The notes: generated by a model not told the origin, from the sequence alone. A stretch of 64,000 nt of DNA from Tractidigestivibacter sp050946515 (GCF_050946515.1 NZ_JBMNUX010000006.1:1-64000), one strand, 5' to 3'; counted from the first letter of the stretch, positions 34,017-43,233 are shown. A program made the numbers and translations.

Positions 34017-34260
34017 TGCACCGAACTCGCCTTAGTGCAGACTTTCCTCGTGTTTCTGCACCGAACTCGCCTTAGTGCAGGCCCTACCTGAGGCCTTCCA
34101 AAGAACGCAGCAATTCCATCCCAGAGCTTTGCCTGCTAGATGGGGATGCTCAATTTTGCAGCACAGCCCAGGAGCCTAAGATGGATCGCTGAGGGCCTGC
34201 ACTAGCGAAGGTTCGGTGCAAAACAACGCTCAGAGTCTGCACTAAGGCGAGTTTGGCGCG
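34017..34260. repeat. Family C 244-bp four-box element, copy 1
   Basis: Two identical 24-nt direct boxes (34017-34040 and 34057-34080, beginning TGCACCGAACTC and ending CTTAGTGCAG) are followed by a 116-bp centre. Two inverted boxes then stand at 34197-34220 and 34237-34260. Both pairs have a 40-bp period. The centre begins GCCCT and ends AGGGC, extending the dyad. It lies just after the glnA terminator. The same layout recurs at 60247-60490. No coding sequence is seen. Confidence 0.85.
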
Positions 34261-34661
34261 GCTATAGCTTTGTACCTGAGTCAAGTCCCCATTCGCTCCT
34301 GCTGAGTTGTGAATTGGACGATGGTCGCTCCAAGTAGCTTTGCATAAGAATCGACGGAATCATCGCTATAGCGGAGAATCTTTGCGGGTGATGCGCATGA
34401 TTGGAACTTGAAACATATGCGAAATAATGAATGCTGATTCAACTAACTAGGCATTTTTCAAAAAATATATACGGAAATACGCTATTTAGTTCTAATTTAT
34501 ACAGCATTAGTTCAATTCTGTGGCATGCATCTTTTTATCATTCTTGTTAAGAAAGCTCAAGACAAGGTCAATTTGCTATTCGTTAGGCCAAACTTCTTGA
34601 CCAGCGGAGGGGTGGTATCAAGGCCGTAATGTTCCCCTCACGTCATAGAAAGAAGAGCACC
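34261..34661. other. AT-rich leader region of the amino-acid transporter genes
   Basis: About 400 bp without a gene. The stretch 34430-34570 is markedly AT-rich against its surroundings. Short related words (TTCAACTAAC, TTTAGTTCTAA, ATTAGTTCAATT) recur at 34438-34519, possibly binding sites. GAAAC-N6-GAAAT at 34410-34425 may be a GlnR-like half pattern. No confident promoter can be assigned by eye. Confidence 0.5.
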
Positions 34662-35507
34662 ATGAAAAAGCTCGTGTCACTTTCGCGCCGTGACTTCATC
34701 GCGTGCGCGTTTGCCGCAGTGGGATCGGCAGCGCTTGCTGGCTGCGGCAGCTCGTCGTCCTCAAGCTCAACTGACGCTTCGGACGCTTCTTCTGGCTCCG
34801 ACAGCTATACCCTCGTGAAGGCTGGCACGCTTACCGTTGCCTCGGACCTTGCGAACCCGCCGCTTGACTATGTCGATACCGACACCAATGAGCCTGCGGG
34901 CTTCGAGGTAGAGCTCATGCAGGCCATCGGCGAAAAGCTCGGTCTTACTAGCGAGTATCTCTCGCCCATGAAGTTCGACACCATTATCCCTACCGTCAAG
35001 CAGGGCGGTACCGCTGACGTGGGTGTCTCCAACTTCACGATTACCGACGAGCGCAAGGAAGAGATTGACTTCACCGATCCCTACCTTGATTCCAACCAGG
35101 GTCTTGTCACCAAGGCGGACTACGACTTTGAGGATCAAGAGCAGCTGAACTCTGAGGACATCAAGATTGCCGCTCAGTCAGGCACTACCGGCGAGTCTTG
35201 GGTCCAGGAAAACCTGCCTAACGCAACGCTTGTTTCCCTTGACGACCCCGTTGTTGCGCTGACTGGCGTCTCGTCTGGCCTTTACGTCGCGGCCGTCGCT
35301 GACCTTCCCGTTATGCAGTACCTGGTCAACAACTCCTACACCGACTGCAAGGTTGCGCTCGAGATCCCGACCGGCGAGCAGTACGGCATCGTCGTCTCGA
35401 AGGACAACCCCAACCTCACGGCAGCCATCAATGATGCCCTCGCCGAGCTTGACTCCGATGGCACGCTCTCTAGCCTCAAGGAAAAGTGGTTCGGTGCCGA
35501 TATCTAA
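34662..35507 (+). CDS. Amino-acid-binding lipoprotein (family 3), Tat-type signal, first
   Basis: 281-residue extracellular binding protein of a polar amino-acid ABC transporter. The signal region carries the twin-arginine motif SRRDFIA, followed by a hydrophobic run and the lipobox LAGC, so it is a Tat-exported lipoprotein. A Ser-rich linker (SSSSSST) follows, then the family 3 fold with DLANPPLDYVD, GFEVELMQAIGEKLGL and VGVSNFTITDERKEEIDFTDPY. The start at 34662 has AAGAAGAG. It is followed by a second, related binding protein and then permease and ATPase, so one transporter probably has two receptors. Confidence 0.92.
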   Translation: MKKLVSLSRRDFIACAFAAVGSAALAGCGSSSSSSSTDASDASSGSDSYTLVKAGTLTVASDLANPPLDYVDTDTNEPAGFEVELMQAIGEKLGLTSEYLSPMKFDTIIPTVKQGGTADVGVSNFTITDERKEEIDFTDPYLDSNQGLVTKADYDFEDQEQLNSEDIKIAAQSGTTGESWVQENLPNATLVSLDDPVVALTGVSSGLYVAAVADLPVMQYLVNNSYTDCKVALEIPTGEQYGIVVSKDNPNLTAAINDALAELDSDGTLSSLKEKWFGADI

Positions 35508-35579
35508 GCATCAGAAAGCGTCTTCGTCTGTTTGCCACAATGCCCGTTGGGAGCGGGAATGGAAGAAAGGGAACACATT

Positions 35580-36437
35580 ATGAAGAGCTTCATGAGCAGG
35601 CGTCAGTTTATCTATGCCGCTGGGGCAATCGCGGGGAGCGCCGTTCTTGCCGGTTGCGGCAGCTCCTCCGATTCAAGCAGCTCTGACTCAACGTCGAGCG
35701 ACTCAAGCTCCAGCTCGCAGGAAGCAACCGACGATAGCTATACGCTGGTCACCGAGGGCACCATCACCTGCATCGCCGAGATGGGCTTCACGCCGTTCGA
35801 GTACATGGACGACCAAACCGGCGAGCCCAAGGGCTTTGACATTGACCTCATGGCCGCCATCGCCGACCACATGGGCCTTACCTCCACGTGGCTGCCGAGC
35901 CAGGCCTTCGACACCCTTGTCCCCACGATCAAGCAGGGCGGCAAGGCCGACGTCGCCTGCTCCGGCATCACGATCAACGACGAGCGCAAGCAGGAGATTG
36001 ACTTTTCTGACCCCTATATGGACTCCAACCAGTCCATCGTCGTCCAGGCCGGCAGCACCGAGACCGAGGAGACCTTGAACGACGCCTCAAAAACCATCGC
36101 TTGCCAGGCCGGCACAACTGGCGACGAGTGGATCTCCGAGAACCTCCCCAATGCGCAGAAGGTCTCGCTACAGGACGTCGCTGCTGCCATGGCAGGCGTC
36201 GAGACCGGTCTGTACAACGCGTTTGTGATTGACCTGCCGGTCTCCTCCAACCTCATCAGCCAGTCCTTCACCGACCTCGAGATTGCCGAGGAGATCCCAA
36301 CGGGCGAGCAGTACGGCATCGCCATCTCGAAAGACAACCCCAACCTCACGAAGGCCATCAACCAGGCTCTTCAGGACATGAATGACGATGGAACCATGGC
36401 CGAGCTTCAGCAGACCTGGTTCGGCACCGAGCTCTAG
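35580..36437 (+). CDS. Amino-acid-binding lipoprotein (family 3), Tat-type signal, second
   Basis: 285-residue paralogue of the preceding gene with the same plan: SRRQFIYAAG twin-arginine motif, lipobox LAGC, a Ser/Asp-rich linker of about 30 residues, then the family 3 domain with MGFTPFEYMD, GFDIDLMAAIADHMGL and ITINDERKQEIDFSDPYMDSNQ. The GFTPFEYMD segment suggests a different ligand from the first copy. AAAGGG precedes ATG 35580. The two genes are separated by 72 nt. They share the C-terminal PTGEQYGI.(V/I)SKDNPNLT block, so they probably arose by local duplication. Confidence 0.92.
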   Translation: MKSFMSRRQFIYAAGAIAGSAVLAGCGSSSDSSSSDSTSSDSSSSSQEATDDSYTLVTEGTITCIAEMGFTPFEYMDDQTGEPKGFDIDLMAAIADHMGLTSTWLPSQAFDTLVPTIKQGGKADVACSGITINDERKQEIDFSDPYMDSNQSIVVQAGSTETEETLNDASKTIACQAGTTGDEWISENLPNAQKVSLQDVAAAMAGVETGLYNAFVIDLPVSSNLISQSFTDLEIAEEIPTGEQYGIAISKDNPNLTKAINQALQDMNDDGTMAELQQTWFGTEL

Positions 36438-36528
36438 CAGGCTATACGCTTGTAGCCTTCCGGCACGGGTGCATCATGGTACGGCGCGTGGGGTCCTTAG
36501 GGGCCCCACGTTCAGAAGGGAATATGCA

Positions 36529-38004
36529 ATGCATCGTTCAGGCAGACACGAGATTCGTAGGGGCAAGGGGCAGCGCTCCCTGCTCGTTGCGGTTTGCTGC
36601 GCGCTGGTCCTTGCGCTGATGGTCGCACTTCCGACGGCCGCCTTCGCAATGACTACGAACAAGGCCACCGCCCGACCGAACGAGGACGGCGGCGACGGCG
36701 TTATCGGCGGCATCGACACGCGCCTAACCTGGGAAGGCACCGTCGGCGACGACGAAGAGGTCACCTCCGTGACCCTGTCGCTTCCCGACGACGCTTCTTT
36801 TGATGGCTCGACGACGCGAATCACGGTGCTTGACGGCCTTGACCGCACCAGCATCTCGGGCACTGCCACTTCCAACGGCAACTCCGTCGTCATCACCTTC
36901 GACGAGGCCATCCCCTCGGGCTCGCTCGTCCGTCTTGAGATCACCGACATGACCTTCCCGACTGCGGGCGGCGACTACCAGGTGACGGGCACCTACACCA
37001 CCTCAGACGGTCAGACACACGACCTCGAGGCATCCCCGTCAATCACGATCATCGCCAATACGCCGCTCCAGTCGATCGTGAGCTGGCTTGACCAGCAAGA
37101 GTGGGTCGCCGCATGGAACTCTGTGCCATTCCTTGGCATGTTCCTGCGCCCGCAGCTCTTGGTGACCTCGTTCGCCTCGCTGTTCCCCGGCTGGCTCGTC
37201 TGCCTAGGCATCGTGCTCTGCGCATACCCGTTTGCCATCATCCTTGGACTTGCGTTCGCCATGCTCAAGATCAGCCGCCATAAGGTCTTGCGTGCCATCG
37301 CAATCATCTACATCAACATCCTTCGCGGCACGCCGCTGTTCCTGCAGATCTACATCATGTTCTTCGGCCTGCCGATGATCGGCATCAACATCGACAACAA
37401 CGTGCTGGGCGTCATCGTCATGGCCATCAACTCCTCGGCCTATCTGGCGGAAATCTTCCGCGCCGGCATCCAGTCGATTCCGCGCGGCCAGTACGAGGCC
37501 GCCGCTTCCTTGGGCATGAATAGCTTCCAGACCATGACCTCGGTCATCCTTCCTCAGACCGTGCGCCGCGTGATTCCTACCGTCACCAGCGACTTCATCA
37601 CCTCCTACAAGGACACCTCGCTGCTCTCCTCGGTTGGCGTCATGGAGCTCATGATGTTCTCCAAGAACCTGACCACCACCACGGGCAACATCACCCCGTA
37701 CGTGGCCGCGGCCATCTACTACCTGATCGTCACGCTGCCGCTCATCAAGGTCGTCGGCATCGTCGAGAACAACATCGCCCGCGCCGAGCGCGGTGGCGGT
37801 CCCAGGCCAAAGCGTCATGCCACGAGCGGCGAAGAGCCTGTGGAGAAGGACGCTTCCAACTCCGTGACCTCAGCGTCCAGCGAGGCCCGCTTCGAGTCTG
37901 AGGACGCCAAGCAGGACGAGAAGCTCGAGAACACCCTCAACGCCCTTCTCGCTCCCTTCCGTCCGAACATGAGCCATCTGGGAGGTACCTCTGATGCCCT
38001 CTAA
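36529..38004 (+). CDS. Amino-acid ABC permease fused to an N-terminal exported domain
   Basis: 491-residue fusion. Residues 1-40 look like a signal peptide (basic start, hydrophobic run LLVAVCCALVLALMVALPTAAFA). Residues 45-180 are a beta-rich, Ig- or adhesin-like domain without cysteines. The canonical His/Glu/Gln permease follows (from about 210) with five or six helices and the EAA loop QYEAAASLGMNSF. A charged tail of about 70 residues ends the protein. Family members normally have about 220 residues, so the exported domain and tail are extras. ATG 36529 has AAGGGA. It overlaps the ATPase by 11 nt. Confidence 0.9.
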   Translation: MHRSGRHEIRRGKGQRSLLVAVCCALVLALMVALPTAAFAMTTNKATARPNEDGGDGVIGGIDTRLTWEGTVGDDEEVTSVTLSLPDDASFDGSTTRITVLDGLDRTSISGTATSNGNSVVITFDEAIPSGSLVRLEITDMTFPTAGGDYQVTGTYTTSDGQTHDLEASPSITIIANTPLQSIVSWLDQQEWVAAWNSVPFLGMFLRPQLLVTSFASLFPGWLVCLGIVLCAYPFAIILGLAFAMLKISRHKVLRAIAIIYINILRGTPLFLQIYIMFFGLPMIGINIDNNVLGVIVMAINSSAYLAEIFRAGIQSIPRGQYEAAASLGMNSFQTMTSVILPQTVRRVIPTVTSDFITSYKDTSLLSSVGVMELMMFSKNLTTTTGNITPYVAAAIYYLIVTLPLIKVVGIVENNIARAERGGGPRPKRHATSGEEPVEKDASNSVTSASSEARFESEDAKQDEKLENTLNALLAPFRPNMSHLGGTSDAL

Positions 38005-38860
38005 GCGCAACAAGAAGTCTGAGCAGCGCGTCATCGTTCCCGACGCCTTGGATTCCGAGGAGGCCGCCCGTCGCGCCTTTGAGACCGACCGCGAGCTCAC
38101 CAAGCACAACTTCGTCGAGGGCGAGCACCCCATCGTGCGCATCGAGCACCTCAACAAGTCGTTTGACGACACGCTTGTTCTGAAGGACGTCAACATCGAC
38201 GTCTGGCCGGGCGAGGTCGTCGTTGTGCTGGGGCCGTCCGGCTCTGGCAAGTCGACGATGCTGCGCTGCATCAACTTGCTCGAGACCCCTACGGCCGGCC
38301 ACATCCTTATTGAGGACCAGGAGATCACCGGCAAGAACAAGACGGATGTCAACAAGCTCCGCCGCGAGGTGGGCATGGTCTTCCAGTCGTTCAACCTCTT
38401 CCCGCATCTGACGGCCAAGGAAAACGTCATGATTGGCCAGACGAAGGTCCTCAAGAAGAGCAAGGAGGAAGCCGAGGCCGAGGCCCTAAAGCAGCTCGCT
38501 GCCGTCGGACTTGCCGACCGTGCCGACTTCAAGCCGCCCCAACTTTCCGGCGGCCAGCAGCAGCGCGTCGCCATCGCCCGCGCTGTGGCCATGCACCCAA
38601 ACATCATCTTGTTCGACGAGCCCACCTCTGCCCTTGACCCCGAGCTTGTCCGCGGCGTCCTCGACGTCATGCGCGACCTCGCGGAGAATTCCGGCATGAC
38701 CATGATCGTCGTGACCCACGAGATGGGCTTTGCGCGCGACGTGGCCGACCGCGTCGTCTTTATGGAAGGCGGGGTGGTGGTTGAGCAGGGCAAGCCCGAG
38801 AAGGTCTTTGACCATCCCGAGAACCAGCGCACCGCGGAGTTCCTCGGTTCTATCAAATAG
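37994..38860 (+). CDS. Amino-acid ABC transporter ATP-binding protein (GlnQ type)
   Basis: 288-residue ATPase of a polar amino-acid importer. The first 45 residues are a charged extension (RNKKSEQR), after which the ATPase core starts at VRIEHLNKSF. Walker A is GPSGSGKST, the signature is LSGGQQQRVAIARA, Walker B is IILFDEPTSALDPE, and the switch histidine is in VTHEMGFARD. This is the GlnQ/HisP/ArtP type. GGGAGG lies inside the permease gene nine nt before the ATG, and the 11-nt overlap indicates translational coupling. Confidence 0.95.
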   Translation: MPSKRNKKSEQRVIVPDALDSEEAARRAFETDRELTKHNFVEGEHPIVRIEHLNKSFDDTLVLKDVNIDVWPGEVVVVLGPSGSGKSTMLRCINLLETPTAGHILIEDQEITGKNKTDVNKLRREVGMVFQSFNLFPHLTAKENVMIGQTKVLKKSKEEAEAEALKQLAAVGLADRADFKPPQLSGGQQQRVAIARAVAMHPNIILFDEPTSALDPELVRGVLDVMRDLAENSGMTMIVVTHEMGFARDVADRVVFMEGGVVVEQGKPEKVFDHPENQRTAEFLGSIK

Positions 38861-38899
38861 TTTTTCTGTTTCGGAAAAAGATTTTTTATGGAGAAGAAT

Positions 38900-38942
38900 C
38901 CAGCTGCCTGCTACTTTTTCGTGGTGGGCGGCTGGTTTATTC
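38900..38942 (+). terminator. Probable terminator of the amino-acid transporter operon
   Basis: CCAGCTGCC pairs with GGCGGCTGG (one G-U) around an 18-nt loop, followed by TTTATTCC. It is of moderate strength. Confidence 0.55.
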
Positions 38943-39016
38943 CGGTGCACGGCTCTTAGAGGCTGTCCCTATGCTACCCTACTCGTTGAAATATCTACCG
39001 CTTTGGAGGTGTCGAG

Positions 39017-39691
39017 GTGCATCATAAGAATATCCTGCTCGTATCGGGCACCACGCGACTCCATAACCACATGCGCGAGCTCTCGCACGCGATTGACGTC
39101 TCAATCGCTCTCGCCAATGAAGAGACCTTCTCACAAGCAGTTTCCTCCGGTCATGAGTTTGACCTTGTCATCCTTGATCCCGCAGGTCTTTCCCAGGACA
39201 CGCTGAATGCGGTCGACTCCTTTGTGGGGGACAACGGCTTTATCTCGACGCTCGTCGTCGTTGATCCTGATAAGCTTTCGACGCTGCATATGCCTACGCA
39301 GGGGAGAAACGACTTCATTCTTTCGACGGCCGGCATCGAAGAGCTGGGCGTCCGCTGCTCGCTTTTGCTGTGGCCTGGTGAGGAGAGCGCGCCGGCTGAC
39401 ATCGTGACGGTTGACAACATGACTATCAACCTCGCGACGTATCAGGTCTATATCAACGAGAAGCCCGTCGACCTCACGCTTATGGAGTACTCGCTGCTGA
39501 GCTTTTTGGCAACGCACCCCTCGCGCGCCTATTCGCGCGAGACGCTGCTGCACCGAGTTTGGGGCTTTGAGTACTGCGGCGGCACTCGTACTGTCGACGT
39601 TCATATCAGGCGCGTGCGCTCCAAGGTTGGACCTCAGGTGGCTTCCCACATCGTTACCATTCGTGGCGTGGGATACCTCTTCCGCATCTAG
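39017..39691 (+). CDS. GlnR-like orphan response regulator
   Basis: 224-residue OmpR-fold regulator. The C-terminal winged helix (about residues 128-224) ends in HRVWGFEYCGGTRTVDVHIRRVRSK and VRG-type wing IRGVGYLF, very close to the actinobacterial nitrogen regulator GlnR (VWGYDYFGGTRTVDVH). The N-terminal receiver lacks the usual acidic pocket: only the aspartate of DLVILDPAG fits the acceptor position, and the conserved lysine is not evident. GlnR works without phosphorylation, so this may too. GTG start with GGAGG. No sensor kinase adjoins. Its place after glnA and an amino-acid transporter supports a nitrogen role; that is inference. Confidence 0.75.
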   Translation: MHHKNILLVSGTTRLHNHMRELSHAIDVSIALANEETFSQAVSSGHEFDLVILDPAGLSQDTLNAVDSFVGDNGFISTLVVVDPDKLSTLHMPTQGRNDFILSTAGIEELGVRCSLLLWPGEESAPADIVTVDNMTINLATYQVYINEKPVDLTLMEYSLLSFLATHPSRAYSRETLLHRVWGFEYCGGTRTVDVHIRRVRSKVGPQVASHIVTIRGVGYLFRI

Positions 39692-39704
39692 GCCGTACGC
39701 ATGG

Positions 39705-39734
39705 ACCCGCCGCTTTTAGTGGCGGGTTCTTCTC
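39705..39734 (+). terminator. Terminator of the GlnR-like gene
   Basis: ACCCGCC pairs with GGCGGGT around CGCTTTTAG, followed by TCTTCTC. Confidence 0.7.
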
Positions 39735-39899
39735 GCTGATTGGCGGCATGGATGCGCGCATTTTCAGCAATCCAAAAGAGTTGTTCCTCGAATGTGACGA
39801 AGCCGCCGGCGTGCTTTGACTTCGCACTGTATCTGGGTACAGTCACCAACAGCAATGGTGGATGGCCGCCGTGCCGTCCGAAAGGAGCGTGATGGGCCC

Positions 39900-41588
39900 A
39901 TGGCAGATTATCCAGAGCAGAACCAGGGTTCTTGGGGTTCTGGCGAGGGGAATGGATCTGGTCAGAACCAGCAGGGGCAAGGTCAGCAGGGGCAAGGTCC
40001 TCAAAATCCGTTGGACTCCGATTCCCAGCAGCCGTATGACTACTCTGGGCTAGGGCAGCGCGGTGCTGCCTACTCTCCGCAGCATGGATACGTATATTCC
40101 AACGACGCAAGCGGCACAGGGACGGATTCGGACCAGACGTACTACCAAGCCGCTGACCCTACGCAGCAGCAGACTGCCGTGTCTCCCGACGCTCCCGTAG
40201 TTGCAGGTGGCGGCAACGGCAACGGCGGCGATGGCGGCAAGGGCCATAAGGGGCACAAGGGGCTGGGCGGCAACGGCCGCTCTGCGCTCTTTGGCGTTCT
40301 TGGCGGCGTGTGCGGCGCTGTCGTGTTGGTGCTCGTGCTGATGGGGACCGGCGTGATAAAGTTCGGCTCGTCCTCCTCGAGCTCAAGCAGCAGCTCTACG
40401 TCGGACAACGGCACCATCAACATCACGACGAGCGACGAGGACGCCTCCACCGCCGAGGCTGTCGCTGCCAAGGCGATGGACTCCGTCGTCTCCGTCTACG
40501 TGACCACCGATGAGGGCGAAGGCCTCGGCTCCGGCGTCATTCTCGACACCGACGGCGACATCATCACCAACTACCACGTGATTGACGGAGCCACCGACAT
40601 CTCGGTCACGATCAGCGGCAAGAGCTACTCGGCATCCGTGGTGGGTTCCGACAGCTCTTCTGACATCGCGGTCATCAAGGCGGACCTCCAGGGCGACTCC
40701 GTGACCCCCATCGAGGTCGGCGACTCTGACGAGCTCAACGTTGGCTCTTGGGTCATGACCATCGGCAGCCCCTTCGGACTTGACCAGTCCGTCTCGACCG
40801 GCGTCGTCTCTGCGCTCTACCGCAACACGATGCTCGAGTCCAGCTCGGGCGAGACCATCTATGCCAACCTGATTCAGGTTGACGCGGCCATCAACCCCGG
40901 CAACTCCGGCGGCGCGCTCGTGAACGACCAGGGGCAGCTCGTGGGCATCTGCACGCTCTACTCCTCTGACACCGAGAGCTTCGCGGGCATCGGCTTCGCC
41001 ATCCCGGGCAACTATGCGGTCAACATTGCGCAGCAGATCATCAATGGCGAGACGGTCACCCACGCCTACATTGGACTCACGATGCAGACCGTGAACGCAA
41101 CTAACGCCCGCTACAACAACCTGTCCGTGAACCAGGGCGCCTACGTCACGGCCGTCACCGAGGGCAGCCCCGCCGACGAGGCAGGAATCGAGGCCGGCGA
41201 CATCGTCATCGCCGTCGACGGCGAGGAGATCACCTCTGCAAGCGGAATGATCTTGGAGGTTCGTTCGCACGACATCGGCGACACAATAACCGTTACGGTG
41301 ATGCGCGGCGACCAACAGATGGACTTCGAGGTGACGCTGGGCTCTGACGAGGCGCTGCAAGAGCAACAAAACTCCTCGACAGTCTCGGACAACAGCACTA
41401 CCGACAGCACCAACTCTACCAACGGGCTAGACACAAACAGCCAGTTCGAGCAGTGGATTCAGGAGCGCATGCAGAACGACTACAGCAACACCGGCTCGTC
41501 CAGCAGCTCCGACAGCAGCACCTCTGCCGTGGCAAGCGCCGACTCGGACCAGCTTGTCTACGTAGGAACCGAGGGCTGGGTCTGCTAA
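39900..41588 (+). CDS. HtrA/DegP-like membrane-anchored serine protease
   Basis: 562 residues: a long disordered cytoplasmic tail rich in Gln, Gly, Ser and Tyr (1-120), one membrane helix (about 123-148), a Ser-rich linker, the trypsin-like protease domain, a PDZ domain and a Ser/Thr-rich end. Catalytic residues are visible as NYHVID (His), SSSDIAVIK (Asp) and NPGNSGGALV (Ser). It likely degrades misfolded exported proteins. The start at 39900 has AAAGGAG about 12 nt upstream; other in-frame starts lack a site. A terminator follows at 41635. Confidence 0.93.
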   Translation: MADYPEQNQGSWGSGEGNGSGQNQQGQGQQGQGPQNPLDSDSQQPYDYSGLGQRGAAYSPQHGYVYSNDASGTGTDSDQTYYQAADPTQQQTAVSPDAPVVAGGGNGNGGDGGKGHKGHKGLGGNGRSALFGVLGGVCGAVVLVLVLMGTGVIKFGSSSSSSSSSSTSDNGTINITTSDEDASTAEAVAAKAMDSVVSVYVTTDEGEGLGSGVILDTDGDIITNYHVIDGATDISVTISGKSYSASVVGSDSSSDIAVIKADLQGDSVTPIEVGDSDELNVGSWVMTIGSPFGLDQSVSTGVVSALYRNTMLESSSGETIYANLIQVDAAINPGNSGGALVNDQGQLVGICTLYSSDTESFAGIGFAIPGNYAVNIAQQIINGETVTHAYIGLTMQTVNATNARYNNLSVNQGAYVTAVTEGSPADEAGIEAGDIVIAVDGEEITSASGMILEVRSHDIGDTITVTVMRGDQQMDFEVTLGSDEALQEQQNSSTVSDNSTTDSTNSTNGLDTNSQFEQWIQERMQNDYSNTGSSSSSDSSTSAVASADSDQLVYVGTEGWVC

Positions 41589-41634
41589 GGGCCTGTGACA
41601 GCAAGCAATAATCGATAGCTTTTCCGCCATTGTG

Positions 41635-41668
41635 GGAGAGGCCTCAACAGGGCCTCTCCCTTTATTTC
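41635..41668 (+). terminator. Terminator of the HtrA-like gene
   Basis: GGGAGAGGCC pairs with GGCCTCTCCC, followed by TTTATTTC. Confidence 0.85.
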
Positions 41669-41799
41669 TCGCGCTTTGCGTGCTTGTGGGAGCATCGGGA
41701 CCCAATGGGGAGAAGTCCGCCCGCGGTCCTCGGCAATTTGTGTCCGGCCGGGCGTGTAGGCTAGTGAAGAACAAGCAGCAGGCTTTCTGAGGAGGCCAG

Positions 41800-43233
41800 A
41801 TGAGAGAGATTAGGTGCCCGCACTGCGGCAAGGTCTTTCAGGTGGACGAGTCCGGCTGGGCGGAGATCATCAAGCAGGTGCGCGACCAGGAGTTCAAGCG
41901 CGAGGTCGAAGAGCGCGAGAAGCTCATGGAGCAAAGCAGGAGCTCTGCCGTCTCAGAAGCCTCGGCAAAGGCGACAGCTGCTGCCCAGGAGGAGCTTGCC
42001 AAGGCAAAGACCGACGCGGCCAAGGAGATTTCTAAGCGCGATGCCGAGATTGCCCAGCTCCAAGCAAACATCCAAAACGTGCGGGCAAAGGCAGATGCCG
42101 AAAAGGCCGCCTCTGAGCAGGCACTCAACAAGCAGATCGCTCAGCTTGGCGCCAAGATCGCTGGGCTGAACGAGCAGCTCAAGTCCCAGGAGCGGGTGTC
42201 TAAAAGCGAGCGCGAGCAGGCCGTCATCCAGGCCACCTCAGAGCTCTCGCAGCAGGTCGTTGCACTTAAGAGCCAGGTCGACCAGGCAAAGTCCGAGGGC
42301 GAGCGCACGGCGGCGGACTTGCGCCGCGAGTACACTGAGAAGCTGAACGCGAAGGACGTGCTGCTGCGCGACAAGGACGACGAGCTCGAGCGCATCAAGA
42401 ACCAGCGTTCGCGCCTGTCCGTCAAGCTCATTGGAGAGACGCTCGAGCAGCACTGCGAAGCGGAGTTCAATCGCGTGCGCATGATGGCCTTCCCGAAGGC
42501 GGAATTCCACAAGGACAACGACGTCGTCAACGGCACGAAGGGCGACTACATCTTTCGCGAGACCGACGACGACGGCGTCGAGATCGTCTCTATTATGTTC
42601 GACATGAAAAACGAGGACGACAACTCAGTCAACCGCAAGAAGAACGAGGACCACCTAAAGAAGCTCGACAAGGACCGTCGCGAGAAGAACTGCGAGTATG
42701 CAGTGCTCGTCTCTACGCTCGAGCCAGAAAGCGAGCTCTACAACGCCGGCATCGTGGACGTCTCGTATCTCTATCCCAAGATGTACGTGATTCGCCCGCA
42801 GTTCTTCATTCCGCTAATCTCGCTTCTGAGAAATGCAGGCTTGAATGCTGTCTCGGCGCGTCGCGAGCTCGCGAGCATGCGGCAGCAAAACATCGACGTC
42901 ACAAATTTTGAGGAAAAGCTCACCGCCTTCAAGGACGGCTTTGGGAAAAACTATGCCTCCGCCTGTAAGAAGTACGAGGAGGCAATCAAGAGCATCGACA
43001 AGTCCATCTCCGACATGCAGAAGGTCAAAGACGCGCTCCTGTCGTCTGAGCGCCAGCTTCGCTACGCAAACGACAAGGTTGACGGGCTCACCATCAAGAG
43101 GCTCACGCGAGGGAACAAGACCATGAAGCAGAAGTTCGCTGAGGCCGAAGAGGCCCGCTCGGCCGAATTGGATCCTAGCAATCCCGAGAAGGGCGACGAG
43201 GGGAGCGCCGTGGAGCCAGATTCGGTTGAATAG
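41800..43233 (+). CDS. DUF2130-family coiled-coil protein
   Basis: 477-residue protein of the DUF2130 family. It begins with a zinc-ribbon-like CPHCGKVF, continues as a long heptad coiled coil (about 25-205), and then has the DUF2130 domain with FDMKNEDDNSVNRKKNEDHLKKLDKDR and a Lys/Glu pattern similar to nuclease-like folds (QYAVLVSTLEP). The C-terminal 80 residues are again helical. The family's function is not established. GAGGAGG precedes the ATG. No partner gene is obvious; it is followed by a sugar kinase. Confidence 0.88.
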   Translation: MREIRCPHCGKVFQVDESGWAEIIKQVRDQEFKREVEEREKLMEQSRSSAVSEASAKATAAAQEELAKAKTDAAKEISKRDAEIAQLQANIQNVRAKADAEKAASEQALNKQIAQLGAKIAGLNEQLKSQERVSKSEREQAVIQATSELSQQVVALKSQVDQAKSEGERTAADLRREYTEKLNAKDVLLRDKDDELERIKNQRSRLSVKLIGETLEQHCEAEFNRVRMMAFPKAEFHKDNDVVNGTKGDYIFRETDDDGVEIVSIMFDMKNEDDNSVNRKKNEDHLKKLDKDRREKNCEYAVLVSTLEPESELYNAGIVDVSYLYPKMYVIRPQFFIPLISLLRNAGLNAVSARRELASMRQQNIDVTNFEEKLTAFKDGFGKNYASACKKYEEAIKSIDKSISDMQKVKDALLSSERQLRYANDKVDGLTIKRLTRGNKTMKQKFAEAEEARSAELDPSNPEKGDEGSAVEPDSVE

